DNA of 64,000 bases from Ottowia oryzae (GTDB lineage: Bacteria > Pseudomonadota > Gammaproteobacteria > Burkholderiales > Burkholderiaceae_C): the NCBI RefSeq assembly GCF_003008535.1, contig NZ_CP027666.1, forward strand, positions 1,596,001 through 1,660,000, given 5' to 3'. Below are positions 44,621 to 53,714 of this stretch, in pieces; the first letter of the stretch is position 1, and each line of letters begins with the position of its first letter. Below the pieces are notes generated by a model. The model had not been told where the DNA came from. It made no database searches and worked only from the letters and a program-made list of their open reading frames with translations. Both the position numbers and the translations under genes were made by a program.

Positions 44621-45923
44621 TCAGGCCGCAGCGGCGGCCACCGGCTGGCGCGCGGCCAGGTGCCGGTCGTACTGCAGCGCCAGCAGGTTCAGCACCGCCA
44701 GCACCACGCCGGCGATGCAGGCGCCCGTCCAGCCGCCGTGGCTCCAGGCGAGGGCGCCCACGGCAGAGCCGGTGGATGCGCCGATGAAGTAGCCCGTCAT
44801 GTAGCAGGCATTAATGCGCGCGCGCCTGCGGCGCCAGCCGGTACACGACGTTCTGGTTGCTGATGTGCACGCCCTGCAGCGCCAGATCGACCAGCAGCAT
44901 GCCGACGATGAACAGCCACAGCGATTGCACGCCCAGCCACAGCGGCAGCCAGCCCAGCACCAGGATGGCCGCCGCCGCGGTGACCTGCTGCTCCTTGCCC
45001 TGGTCGGCCAGGCGCCCGGCCACGTTGGCCATCAGCGCGCCGGCCACGCCAGCCAGCCCGATCAGGCCAATGGCCGTGTCCGACAAGCCGTGGGGCGGGG
45101 CCGCCAGCATCAGCGCCATGGTCGAGAAAAGCACGCTGACCGACGCAAAAGACAGCCCGCCCAATAGCGTGCGGCTGCGCAGGCGCGGCGTGGTGCGCAG
45201 CAGGCCAACCATGCTGCGCAGGATGGCGCCATAGCCCAGCTGCGGCCCGGTGTTGCGCGACACCGGCAGGGCCCGCGCCAGCAGTGCCGCCACCGCCACC
45301 ATGGCCACGCCGCCCACCCAGTACACGGTCTGCCAACCGCCCAGGCCCGACAGCACGCCCGCCACGGTGCGCGACAGCAGAATGCCGGTGAGCAGGCCGC
45401 TCATCACCAGGCCCACGGCCCGGCCGCTGCGCTCTGGCGCCACCAGCGCCGACGCCATGGGTACCAGCACCTGCGCCGCAACCGAGAACAAGCCCGTCAT
45501 CAGCGTGCCCAAAATCAGTACGTAAAACGCCGCGGGCAGCCAGTGCGCCACGGCCGACAGCAGCAGGCCCACCGCGGCCAGCAGCATCAAGGTGAGCACC
45601 AGGCGGCGGCGCTCCAGCATGTCGCCCAGCGGCACCAGAAACAGCAGGCCCAGCGCATAGGACACCTGCGCGCAGGTCACCAACACGCCGGCCGCGCCTT
45701 CGCCTACGCCCAGGGCGCGGGCAATCGAGCTCAGCAGGGGCTGGTTGAAATAGTTGGCCCCCGCGCACAGCCCGCACGCAACGGACATCAGCAGCAAGGT
45801 GCCTTGGCTCAGCTGGGCGCGTGGCGCAGATGGCGCGGCGGCAGAGGGCGGTGAGGCGGGCCCGCTGGCGGGGGAGGTAGCGGAGGGCGCGGCGGGGGAA
45901 GGGGTGGGAGTCGGCACAGTCAT
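44621..45923 (-). pseudogene. MFS transporter, frameshifted near the C-terminus
   Basis: An MFS permease with about 12 expected helices. The first part, 370 residues, is intact (GLCAGANYFNQPLLSSIARAL, then GDMLERRRLVLTL) but stops at 44811 just after APQARAH. The remaining helices (NACYMTGYFIGASTGSAVGA, ending QYDRHLAARQPVAAAAA) are open in another frame down to a stop at 44621. The break is a (GC)5 run at 44816-44825; six GC units would give APQARARINACYM and a full-length protein. Either the gene is disrupted, the tract varies, or the read is wrong. It lies downstream of serB on the minus strand. Confidence 0.85.
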
Positions 45924-46074
45924 CTTCTTATCAGCCCAACACGCACGCCTGTGTGCGTGCGTGCCGGCCGGTGCCGAGTATCGCGGCAACGGCCAAGGCG
46001 CGCAGGGCAGCGCAGGCGATGCCCGCAGGCGGGCCGTGGCCAAGGCCGCTGCGCTGGGCGATCAGCCCGCTGGA

Positions 46075-46812
46075 TCAATCCGCGCCGAAAAGCTCCAATA
46101 ACCGATCCAACCCGCCCATGTCGATGGCCACCTTGGCCTGCTCCCGCACGCGGGGCTTGGCGCGGTAGGCCACCGACAGGCCCACCGCGCCCATCATTTC
46201 CAAGTCGTTGGCGCCGTCGCCCATCGCGATGGCCTGCGTGGGCGAGCAGCCGATCAGGCTGCAGGTGCGCAGCACGGTTTCGCGCTTCATGGCGCCGTCG
46301 CAGATGTCGCCCCAGCTTTGCGGCACGATGCGGCCCGTCAGTTGCCCGCCCTCGACTTCCAGCAGGTTGCTGCGGGCAAAGTCCAGGCCCAGGCGGTCGC
46401 GCAGGCGGTCTGAGAAGTAGGTGAACCCGCCCGACACCAGCAGCACCTTCAGCCCCGCCGATTTGCAGGCCAGCACCAGTTCGGCCGCGCCGGGGTTCAG
46501 GCGCAGGCGGTTGCGGTACACCTGCGCCACCTGCTCTTCGGTTACGCCCTTGAGCAATGCCACGCGCTGGCGCAGGCTTTCCTTGTAGTCGGTGATCTCG
46601 CCGCGCATGGCCGCTTCGGTGATGGCGGCCACCTCGGCCTTGCGGCCCGCGGCGTCGGCGATTTCGTCCACGCATTCGATGTTGATCAGCGTGGAATCCA
46701 TGTCGAAAGCGATCAGCTTGAAGTCGCGCAGGCGCAGCGGCGGCCGAATGCCGCGCACAGTCAGGTCGGGGCTCAGCTCAAGCGGCGAATCGTTCGGGAT
46801 GGTGGGCATCAT
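46075..46812 (-). CDS. serB: Phosphoserine phosphatase SerB
   Basis: SerB makes serine from phosphoserine. The 245-residue HAD enzyme has DMDSTLINIECVDE with nucleophile Asp, the second motif VLLVSGGFTYFSDRL, and GDGANDLEMMGAVGLSVAYRAKP. The start is one of two adjacent ATGs (46812 or 46809). A dispersed repeat lies immediately upstream, in the gap to the L,D-transpeptidase-like gene. An alternative TTG start would fall in the repeat. Confidence 0.94.
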   Translation of the reverse strand: MMPTIPNDSPLELSPDLTVRGIRPPLRLRDFKLIAFDMDSTLINIECVDEIADAAGRKAEVAAITEAAMRGEITDYKESLRQRVALLKGVTEEQVAQVYRNRLRLNPGAAELVLACKSAGLKVLLVSGGFTYFSDRLRDRLGLDFARSNLLEVEGGQLTGRIVPQSWGDICDGAMKRETVLRTCSLIGCSPTQAIAMGDGANDLEMMGAVGLSVAYRAKPRVREQAKVAIDMGGLDRLLELFGAD

Positions 46813-46815
46813 GTG

Positions 46816-46873
46816 CTTCAAAATAGATAGCTGCCCGCGCAGATGGGGCGGGCGCTAGAGGCAGAATTTTCAC
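46816..46873 (+). repeat. Dispersed palindromic repeat, copy 15
   Basis: TTCAAAATAGATAGCTGCCC is followed by GCGCAGATGGGGCGGGCGC, then TAGAGGCAGAATTTTCAC. It occupies the serB leader, four bases from the chosen start codon. Confidence 0.8.
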
Positions 46874-46955
46874 ATTATCCACGCCCAACGTGGCGCGTGC
46901 GGCGCAAGAAGAAGGCCGGGCGTGGCCGGCCCGGCCTGTCGTCAAGCGGACGCCA

Positions 46956-47648
46956 TCAGCGGGGGGACGTGGGCGCGGCGGCGGGCGTGCCGGCCAGCGC
47001 AGCGCCATCGGTGCCTGCCAGCGCCGCGCCGCCGGTGCGCGCGAAGGGGAACAGCCCCGCCACGGGCTGCGTTTCAGGCAGCACGTAGACCACGCCTTTT
47101 TGCTTGCCAAACAGCGGGTCGATGTAGCTCTCGTAAAAGCTGGGCGGCATGTTCACGCAGCCGTACGAGATGCGGTTGTCGGCCACCGTGGGGGTGGCCA
47201 GGCGTTGCGGCCGGTTTTCGCCCCGCACATTGCGCACGCGGTGCATGGAAAGCGCCTGCTGGTAATCCAGCCAGACGATGTCTTCGCCCGTGTGGTTGCG
47301 CCCCGCCTCGGTCACAAAGCGGCCAGCGGAGGTGACCTTTTCATTCAGCTTAACCTTGGACAGCGGCCGCGTGCCAATGTCTGGCGGCGCCACGTCGCCC
47401 ACCGCCTGGCCCAGCAGCACGGGCGAGCGCGCCACCAGCTGCCCCTTGGCATCAAAAATGGTGACGGTGGCGCTGGGTTTGTCCAGCACGGCAAAGGCCA
47501 TGCCCGCCGCGTCGCCCGAGCGCACCACGTCGGCCGCAAACCCTTGCACCAGCGCGTCGCCATCCGGCCCCGCCGCGCACACGGCGCCGGCAGCGCAGGC
47601 GAGCACACTCACGAAGAAAAAGCGTGAAACGGTCGAGCAGAGCGGCAT
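46956..47648 (-). CDS. L,D-transpeptidase-like (YkuD-type) exported protein
   Basis: The 230-residue protein has a signal peptide (about 1-25, cleaving after GAVCA or similar). The domain ends with the YkuD-type motif RISYGCVNMPPSFYE, with Cys in SYGC being the expected nucleophile. L,D-transpeptidases make 3-3 peptidoglycan cross-links or attach lipoproteins. The upstream histidine of the classical motif is replaced by a looser arrangement, so activity is inferred from the Cys region only. ATG 47648 gives the proper signal peptide. It is followed by serB. Confidence 0.75.
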   Translation of the reverse strand: MPLCSTVSRFFFVSVLACAAGAVCAAGPDGDALVQGFAADVVRSGDAAGMAFAVLDKPSATVTIFDAKGQLVARSPVLLGQAVGDVAPPDIGTRPLSKVKLNEKVTSAGRFVTEAGRNHTGEDIVWLDYQQALSMHRVRNVRGENRPQRLATPTVADNRISYGCVNMPPSFYESYIDPLFGKQKGVVYVLPETQPVAGLFPFARTGGAALAGTDGAALAGTPAAAPTSPR

Positions 47649-47762
47649 GGTGAATCCAGCGGGAGGAAGCGGCAACGTGGCAGTCAGGCCGGGAGAAGAA
47701 CGTCACCCGTGCTTATAACCGCCCGGCAAGCCGGCGTGCGGGGCAGGCCCACGCGCAGGCGC

Positions 47763-47819
47763 AAGAAAAAAGCCTCTGGTGAGGCTTTGGGTGGGGCGAC
47801 CGTGCTTGGCCGGTCGCCC
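47763..47819 (-). terminator. Tandem hairpins ending the polyproline gene
   Basis: The stem AAAGCCTC / GAGGCTTT is followed on the minus strand by TTTTTT, the standard terminator arrangement. A second perfect 9-bp hairpin, GGGCGACCG / CGGTCGCCC, lies just before it. Confidence 0.8.
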
Positions 47820-47828
47820 TGGTGGCGC

Positions 47829-48158
47829 TTAACCCCGGTCGGGCCGCGGGGGCGGCGGGGGTGGGGGAGGCGCCGGCGGAGGTGGCGGCGGCGGGGGTGG
47901 TGCCACTGCAGGAGGCGGAGGAGGTGGTGGTGGCGCCACAGGGGGCGGCGGCGGTGGTGGCGGGCGCGGCGTCTCATAGCGCGGGCCAGTGGGGTTGAAT
48001 TCACCCGAATCCGGAATGCCCCTGGCCTTCCACGGCGAATTGGGTAGCGACGTGTCGCTGTTTTGCGCGCTTTGGTGCGGGTCGTCCTGCGCCACGGCAA
48101 AGCCGCCGGCGAATGTCAGTGCCGCTGCAACCAGCACCGCCCTCGAGATTTTTCTCAT
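47829..48158 (-). CDS. Exported proline-rich protein
   Basis: I do not recognise this 109-residue protein. It has a signal peptide (about 1-23, cleaving after AVA-Q) and a short acidic-polar middle (DDPHQSAQNSDTSLPNSPWK). From about residue 70 to the end it is almost entirely proline, in runs of seven to nine separated by VA or A. The gene has a good AGGAG site before ATG 48158 and its own terminator, so it is probably real. Low-complexity polyproline segments are usual in cell-wall spanning or sticky exported proteins. It lies between mfd and the L,D-transpeptidase-like gene. Confidence 0.68.
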   Translation of the reverse strand: MRKISRAVLVAAALTFAGGFAVAQDDPHQSAQNSDTSLPNSPWKARGIPDSGEFNPTGPRYETPRPPPPPPPPVAPPPPPPPPAVAPPPPPPPPPAPPPPPPPPRPDRG

Positions 48159-48379
48159 TCTGTGTACTCCTGTGAATGACAAAGTGAAGGCCATCCGTCG
48201 GCAAAGCTTGATGACTGGCCTCGTCTCCAACTTTAGGCGCGCGCCCCGCAGCCTGTTGTGGAGCCGCGCCGACGCGGTGTGTAGGACGGTGGCCTGCTCA
48301 CTGTTCGATACGGACTCGATACGGCGGCGACCAGGTTCGGCACCCGCGCATGCCCGGCTGCGCACGGCCTCCGGCTGGT

Positions 48380-51300
48380 TCAGGCGGTTGGCTGCGCCGC
48401 CACCGGCTGCCCCAGGCTGCGCAGCACGTCGCGCACCATCTGGGCGCGGTCCTTCGGCTCGGCCAGTTCTTTCTCGATGCGCAGCTTGTCGTTGCCCGCC
48501 AGCTTGATGTGCTTGTTCTTCTGGATCATGCGGATGATGGCCATCGCGTCGATCGGCGGGTTGGGCTTGAAGCTGATGTTGATCACCCCCGGCGCCGCGT
48601 CCACCTTCTGCACGCCATAGGCCTGCGACAGCACGCGCAGGCGGTGCACGTCGATCAGCGTCTGCGCCTGCGCCGGCAGCTTGCCGAAGCGGTCCACCAG
48701 CTCTTCCACCAGCGTGTCGATCTGGTCGTTGCTGCGCGCGGTGGCGAATTTCTTGTAGAACGACAGGCGCAGGTGCACGTCGCCGCAGTAGTCGCCCGGC
48801 AGCAGCGCGGGGGCATGCAGGTTGATGTCGGTGGCCGCCTGCATGGGCGACAGCAGGTCGGGCTCTTTGCCCGCCTTCAGCGAGCGCACGGCCTCGGCCA
48901 GCATCTCGTTGTAGAGCTGAAAGCCCACTTCCATCATGTTGCCGCTCTGGTTTTCGCCCAGCACTTCGCCGGCGCCGCGGATTTCCAGGTCGTGCATAGC
49001 CAGGTAGAAGCCGCTGCCCAGCTCTTCCATCTGCTGAATCGCGTCCAGCCGCTGGGCGGCCTGCTTGGTCAGGCCCTCGATCTCGGGCACCATCAAATAC
49101 GCATACGCCTGATGGTGGCTGCGCCCCACGCGCCCGCGCAGCTGGTGCAGCTGCGCCAGGCCGAACTTGTCGGCGCGGCTGATGACGATGGTGTTGGCCG
49201 TGGGCACGTCGATACCGGTTTCGATGATGGTCGAGCACAGCAGCACGTTGGTGCGCTGGGCCACGAAGTCGCGCATCACGCGTTCCAGCTCGCGCTCGGG
49301 CATCTGGCCGTGGGCCACGGCGATGCGCGCTTCGGGCAGCATTTCTTCCAGCTTCTGGCGCCGGTTTTCGATGGTCTCGACCTCGTTGTGCAGGAAGTAC
49401 ACCTGCCCGCCGCGTTTCAGCTCGCGCAGCACCGCCTCGCGGATCACGCCGCTGCCTTCGTTGCGCACGAAGGTTTTGATGGCCAGGCGCCGCTGCGGCG
49501 CGGTGGCAATCACGCTCAGGTCGCGCAGGCCTTCCAGCGCCATGCCCATGGTGCGCGGGATGGGCGTGGCCGTCAGCGTGAGCACGTCCACCTCGGCGCG
49601 CAGCTGCTTCATCTGCTCCTTGTGGCGCACGCCAAAGCGGTGCTCCTCGTCGATGATCAGCAGGCCCAGGTTTTTGAACTGCGTTTTTTCCGACAACAGT
49701 TTGTGCGTGCCGACCACGATGTCCACGCTGCCGTCGGCCACGCCTTTCAGCGCGGCGGTGATCTCCTTGGCACTGCGAAAGCGGCTCATCTCGGCGATCT
49801 TCACCGGCCACTTGGCAAAGCGGTCTACCAGCGTCTGGTAGTGCTGCTCGGCCAGCAGCGTGGTGGGCGCCAGCAGCGCCACCTGCTTGCCGCCGGTCAC
49901 GGCCACGAAGGCGGCGCGCAGCGCCACTTCGGTCTTGCCAAAGCCCACGTCGCCACAGACCAGGCGGTCCATTGGCTGTGGGCTGATCATGTCCTGCACC
50001 ACGGCGTGGATGGCGGCTTTCTGGTCGGCGGTTTCTTCAAAGCCGAAATCGGCGGCGAATTGCTCGTAGTCCGTGGGGCTGTAGCGGAAGGCGTGGCCCT
50101 CGCGCGCCGCGCGGCGGGCGTAGATGTTCAGCAGCTCGGCCGCCGCGTCGCGCACCTGCTCGGCGGCTTTGCGCTTGGCCTTGTCCCACTGGCCGCTGCC
50201 CAGCTTGTGCAGCGGCGCCTCTTCAGCGCTCACGCCGGTGTAGCGCCCGATCAGGTGCAGCTGGCTCACCGGCACGTACAGCACCGCGTCACCCGCGTAT
50301 TCCAGGTGCAGGAATTCCTGCAGCGCCGGGCTGCCGTCCGGGTTCTTGGCGCCCATGTCCATGTTCACCAGCCCGCGGTAGCGGCCGATGCCGTGCTGCG
50401 CGTGCACCACCGGGTCGCCCACGTTCAGCTCGGACAAGTCCTTGATCAGCGCCTCAACGTCGCTGACTTGCTCCTGCTTGCGGCGGCGGCGCGTGGCCAC
50501 GCCCGCGGCAAACAGCTCGGTCTCGGTGACCAGGTCGATGCCGCCTTCCAGCCACGAAAAGCCCTGCGCCAGCGCGGCGGTGGCAATGCCGATCTTCTCG
50601 TCGCCCTGCGCTTGGAATTCGGCCAGCGAATCGAACGCGGGCGGGCTGACGCCGCTGGCGCGCAGAAAGTCCAGCAGGCTTTCGCGGCGGCCATCGCTTT
50701 CGGCCAGTACCAGCACGCGCTGGGCCGTGCTGCCAATGTGGGCCTGCAGGCGCGCCAGCGGCTCGTCGGCGCCGCGCACCACTGTCAGCGTGGGCAGCGG
50801 CTGGGCGAAGGCGCTGGCGGCCACGTCTTCCACGCCGGGGCGTACGGCCAGCTGGGCCAGCGGCTTGGCCGCCAGGTAAAAGCCCTCGGCGCTGAGGAAC
50901 AGCGCTTCGGGCGGCAGCACGGGCCGCTCAGGGTCCCCCTGCGCCAGGCGAAACCGCTCGCGCGTGTCTTGCGCGAACTGCTGGAAGGCCGCTTCCAGGT
51001 CGCCGTGCAGCACCAGCGTGGCGCTGTCTGGCAGGTAGTCGAACACCGTGGCGGTTTCGTCAAAGAACAGCGGCAGGTAGTACTCGATGCCCGCCGTGGC
51101 CACGCCGTTGCCCATGTCCTTGTAGATGCGGCTCTTGGTCGGGTCGCCCTCCAGCAGCTCGCGCCAGCGGTGGCGAAACTTGGCGCGCGCCTCGTCGTGC
51201 GTGGGGAATTCGCGCCCCGGCAGCAGGCGCACCTCGGGCACGGGGTACAGGCTGCGCTGGGTGTCGGGGTCGAACGCGCGGATGGAGTCGATCTCGTCGT

Positions 51301-51853
51301 CGAACAAATCCACCCGGTAGGGCACCGCGCTGCCCATGGGGAACAGGTCGATCAGCCCGCCGCGCACGGCGTATTCGCCGGGGCTGACCACCTGCGTGAC
51401 GTGCGCGTAGCCGGCCAGGGTCAGCTGGCTTTTCAGCGCGGCCTCGTCCAGCTTCTGGCCCTGCTTGAAGTGGAAGGTGGTGCCCGCCAGGAAAGAGGGC
51501 GGCGCCAGCCGGTACAGCGCGGTGGTGGCCGGGATCAGCACCACGTCGGCCTGCCCCTGGCGGATGGCCCACAGCGTGGCCAGGCGTTCGCTGATCAGAT
51601 CCTGGTGCGGGCTGAAGGTGTCGTAGGGCAGCGTTTCCCAGTCGGGGAACATCACCACGCGCAGCGCGGGCGCGAAGAAGGCCAGCTCATCCTGCAGGCG
51701 GCGCGCGTCCACCGCGTCGGCGGTGACGATGGCCGTCAGGCGCTTGGCCTCGGCCGCGCGCTGGGCCGTCTGGGCGAGCAGCAGCGCGTCGGCAGAGCCC
51801 GGCGGGCGGGGCATAGCGTGGCGTTTTCCGGGGGTGAGCTTGGGCAGGTCCAT
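48380..51853 (-). CDS. mfd: Transcription-repair coupling factor Mfd
   Basis: Mfd removes stalled RNA polymerase at lesions and recruits UvrABC. The 1157-residue protein shows the UvrB-like N-terminal part, the RNA polymerase-interaction region ending PVSQLHLIGRYTG, and the RecG-like motor with VCGDVGFGKTEVALRAAF (Walker A), LLIIDEEHRFGVRHKE (DEEH box), LTLTATPIPRTM and the TRG motif TIIETGIDVPTANT. Length is normal. It is divergent from ispD across a 596-bp gap. Confidence 0.96.
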   Translation of the reverse strand: MDLPKLTPGKRHAMPRPPGSADALLLAQTAQRAAEAKRLTAIVTADAVDARRLQDELAFFAPALRVVMFPDWETLPYDTFSPHQDLISERLATLWAIRQGQADVVLIPATTALYRLAPPSFLAGTTFHFKQGQKLDEAALKSQLTLAGYAHVTQVVSPGEYAVRGGLIDLFPMGSAVPYRVDLFDDEIDSIRAFDPDTQRSLYPVPEVRLLPGREFPTHDEARAKFRHRWRELLEGDPTKSRIYKDMGNGVATAGIEYYLPLFFDETATVFDYLPDSATLVLHGDLEAAFQQFAQDTRERFRLAQGDPERPVLPPEALFLSAEGFYLAAKPLAQLAVRPGVEDVAASAFAQPLPTLTVVRGADEPLARLQAHIGSTAQRVLVLAESDGRRESLLDFLRASGVSPPAFDSLAEFQAQGDEKIGIATAALAQGFSWLEGGIDLVTETELFAAGVATRRRRKQEQVSDVEALIKDLSELNVGDPVVHAQHGIGRYRGLVNMDMGAKNPDGSPALQEFLHLEYAGDAVLYVPVSQLHLIGRYTGVSAEEAPLHKLGSGQWDKAKRKAAEQVRDAAAELLNIYARRAAREGHAFRYSPTDYEQFAADFGFEETADQKAAIHAVVQDMISPQPMDRLVCGDVGFGKTEVALRAAFVAVTGGKQVALLAPTTLLAEQHYQTLVDRFAKWPVKIAEMSRFRSAKEITAALKGVADGSVDIVVGTHKLLSEKTQFKNLGLLIIDEEHRFGVRHKEQMKQLRAEVDVLTLTATPIPRTMGMALEGLRDLSVIATAPQRRLAIKTFVRNEGSGVIREAVLRELKRGGQVYFLHNEVETIENRRQKLEEMLPEARIAVAHGQMPERELERVMRDFVAQRTNVLLCSTIIETGIDVPTANTIVISRADKFGLAQLHQLRGRVGRSHHQAYAYLMVPEIEGLTKQAAQRLDAIQQMEELGSGFYLAMHDLEIRGAGEVLGENQSGNMMEVGFQLYNEMLAEAVRSLKAGKEPDLLSPMQAATDINLHAPALLPGDYCGDVHLRLSFYKKFATARSNDQIDTLVEELVDRFGKLPAQAQTLIDVHRLRVLSQAYGVQKVDAAPGVINISFKPNPPIDAMAIIRMIQKNKHIKLAGNDKLRIEKELAEPKDRAQMVRDVLRSLGQPVAAQPTA

Positions 51854-51910
51854 CGGTTGAAAGGGCTATCCGCCACGCGGCGGGCGGCGGACGAATCGAA
51901 TCGAAACGAC

Positions 51911-51938
51911 AAAACCCCCGACCGGCTTCGGGCGGGGG
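51911..51938 (-). promoter_or_regulatory. Terminator-like hairpin in the mfd leader
   Basis: On the minus strand a CCCCCG...CGGGGG stem (loop GCCCGAAGCCGGT or similar) is followed by TTTTG, about 60 bp upstream of the mfd start. No upstream minus-strand gene would need it, so it may be an attenuator of mfd. Confidence 0.5.
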
Positions 51939-52091
51939 TGAACAGGCCGCCATTTTAGGCCGCTGCCGGTTCGCTGGCAGGGCGGGGTTTATAGGGCGGG
52001 CGGGGCCTTGTTCTGCCTTGGCCCTCGCGGGCGTGGGGATGCGGTGAGTGAGCGATGGACCCGCGGTGGCTGCGACGCTGTGGCAGCCAAA

Positions 52092-52148
52092 CCTATCAAA
52101 TAGATAGCTGGTGGCGCCCGCTGTACCTGCGCTGGAGGGTGTTTTCAC
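52092..52148 (+). repeat. Dispersed palindromic repeat, copy 16
   Basis: CTATCAAATAGATAGCTGGTG is followed by GCGCCCGCTG and CCTGCGCTGGAGGGTG, ending TTTTCAC. Confidence 0.8.
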
Positions 52149-52381
52149 GATGAATTCTGGCCAGCCTGTCAAACGACGAGGCGCCGCAGGGCGCCGCGCG
52201 ATCCGCTCGACCAGCGCCGATATAGTCGGGGCAGCCAGGGTGCCTGCGGAAAAGGCGCGGGTGTGGTCGTCAGGTCGCCGTCGACCCGATGGGCTGGGAA
52301 CTCGCTGTGAGCGCCACCCGGCGCCGTGCTGGCCGAGATTGCTGGCAGCACGCCGCAGCACGGCCACCCCCATCGAAGTGG

Positions 52382-52446
52382 TTTGAAGTGTTTTTAGCCT
52401 CCAGCGCAGGCACCACCAGCGCTGATAGCTATGTTTTTGAGAGTAT
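52382..52446 (-). repeat. Dispersed palindromic repeat, copy 17
   Basis: On the minus strand it reads TCAAAAACATAGCTATCAGCG (quoted 20 bases: CAAAAACATAGCTATCAGCG), GCTGGTGGTGCCTGCGCTGG and GAGGCTAAAAACACTTCAA. It ends a few bases before the ispD start. Confidence 0.75.
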
Positions 52447-52449
52447 TCG

Positions 52450-53205
52450 TTGAACGTTGAACCTGCCCCCACCACCAGAACCGCTGCCGCCGCCGAGCAC
52501 TGCGATGCGCGCTGCTTTGCGCTGCTGCCCTGCGCCGGGACGGGCTCGCGTGCGGGCACCGCGCAGCCCAAGCAGTACCAGCCCGTGGCCGGCGCGCCGA
52601 TGGTGCGGCACACGCTGGCCGCGTTGGGGCCCGTGCACCGAATCGCCAGCGTGCTGGTGGTCGTCGCGCCGGGCGACGCCACACTGCGCAGCGACGCGGC
52701 GGCGCGCACCGTGGTTGCGCCCTGCGGCGGCGCGTCGCGGGCCGAAAGCGTGCTCAACGGTCTGAACCACCTTTTGGCCCACGGCGCCAAGCCACACGAC
52801 TGGGTGCTGGTGCACGACGCGGCGCGCTGCCTGGTCACCCCCGCGCTGATCGACGCGCTGATCGACGCCTGCCTGCCCGACGCGGTGGGCGGCCTGCTGG
52901 CCCTGCCGCTGCCCGACACGCTGAAGGCCGAGGCGCATGGCCGCGTGGCCGCCACCATCGACCGCAGCCACAAATGGCTGGCGCAAACGCCGCAGATGTT
53001 CCGCATCGGCGCGCTGCAGCGCGCCTACGCCGCCCACGCCGCCAGCGGCTTCGCCGGGTTGACCGACGAAGCCAGCGCCATCGAAGCCGCCGGCGCGCAG
53101 CCGCTGCTGGTGCGAGGCAGCGCGTACAACATCAAGGTCACCTACCCGGAAGACTTTGCGCTGGCCGAGGCCGTCTTGCGCAGCCGGGCTGCCCCATCAC
53201 CTTAA
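52450..53205 (+). CDS. ispD: 2-C-methyl-D-erythritol 4-phosphate cytidylyltransferase IspD
   Basis: IspD joins MEP and CTP in the non-mevalonate isoprenoid pathway. The 251-residue enzyme has the nucleotide-binding start FALLPCAGTGSRAGTAQPKQYQ, GGASRAESVLNGL, VLVHDAARCLVTP, QTPQMFRIGAL and TDEASAIEAAG. The start is TTG 52450, because no ATG or GTG lies before the catalytic core in this frame; the 5' end is uncertain and a dispersed repeat ends just upstream. ispF follows 8 bp after. Confidence 0.92.
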   Translation: MNVEPAPTTRTAAAAEHCDARCFALLPCAGTGSRAGTAQPKQYQPVAGAPMVRHTLAALGPVHRIASVLVVVAPGDATLRSDAAARTVVAPCGGASRAESVLNGLNHLLAHGAKPHDWVLVHDAARCLVTPALIDALIDACLPDAVGGLLALPLPDTLKAEAHGRVAATIDRSHKWLAQTPQMFRIGALQRAYAAHAASGFAGLTDEASAIEAAGAQPLLVRGSAYNIKVTYPEDFALAEAVLRSRAAPSP

Positions 53206-53213
53206 GTTTTTCC

Positions 53214-53714
53214 ATGAGCACACCAACCCTTTCTCTGCCCCCCTTTCGCATCGGCGAAGGCTGGGACGTGCACGCCCTGGTGCCTGGGCGCCCGCTGGTC
53301 ATCGGCGGCGTGACCATTCCGCACACGCACGGCCTGCTGGGCCATTCCGATGCCGACGTTCTGCTGCACGCCATCACCGACGCGCTGCTGGGCGCGGCCG
53401 GGCTGGGCGACATCGGCACGCACTTTCCTGACACCGACGCTGCCTTCAAGGGCGCCGATTCGTACGCGCTGCTGGCCGAGGCCGCGCGCCGCGTGCACGC
53501 GCAAGGCTGGCGCGTGGGCAACGTCGACAGCACCGTGATCGCCCAGGCGCCGCGCCTTGCGCCGCACCGCGCGGCCATGGTGGAACGCATCGCCAGCGCG
53601 CTGCAGATTGCGCCCGATCAGGTCAACGTCAAGGCCAAGACGGCCGAAAAACTGGGCCCGGTGGGGCAGGGCGCCGCCATCGAGGCGCGGGCGGCTCTGC
53701 TATTGGTTAGATAG
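53214..53714 (+). CDS. ispF: 2-C-methyl-D-erythritol 2,4-cyclodiphosphate synthase IspF
   Basis: IspF makes the cyclic diphosphate after IspD and IspE. The 166-residue protein carries the zinc-binding start GEGWDVHALVPGRPLVIGGV, LLGHSDADVLLHAITDALLGA, HFPDTDAAFKGADS and the tail KAKTAEKLGPVGQGAAIEA. Its last codons and the TAG stop are part of a dispersed repeat. The gene is co-transcribed with ispD. Confidence 0.95.
   Translation: MSTPTLSLPPFRIGEGWDVHALVPGRPLVIGGVTIPHTHGLLGHSDADVLLHAITDALLGAAGLGDIGTHFPDTDAAFKGADSYALLAEAARRVHAQGWRVGNVDSTVIAQAPRLAPHRAAMVERIASALQIAPDQVNVKAKTAEKLGPVGQGAAIEARAALLLVR

Larger units (their letters stand above)
51854..52449. other. 596-bp divergent intergenic region between mfd and ispD
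   Basis: No gene is supported. It contains a strong hairpin near mfd (51915-51938) and two dispersed repeats facing each other (52092-52148 plus, 52382-52446 minus) with about 230 bp between them. The open frame 52111-52386 is rejected for lack of features. Confidence 0.6.

Noticed and set aside
48350..51958. Open frame of 1202 codons on the plus strand
   Set aside because: Antisense to mfd, with the same shadow composition and no recognisable domain.
52111..52386. 91-codon frame between mfd and ispD
   Set aside because: It starts inside a dispersed repeat, has no ribosome-binding site and is Arg/Ala-rich as shadow frames are.
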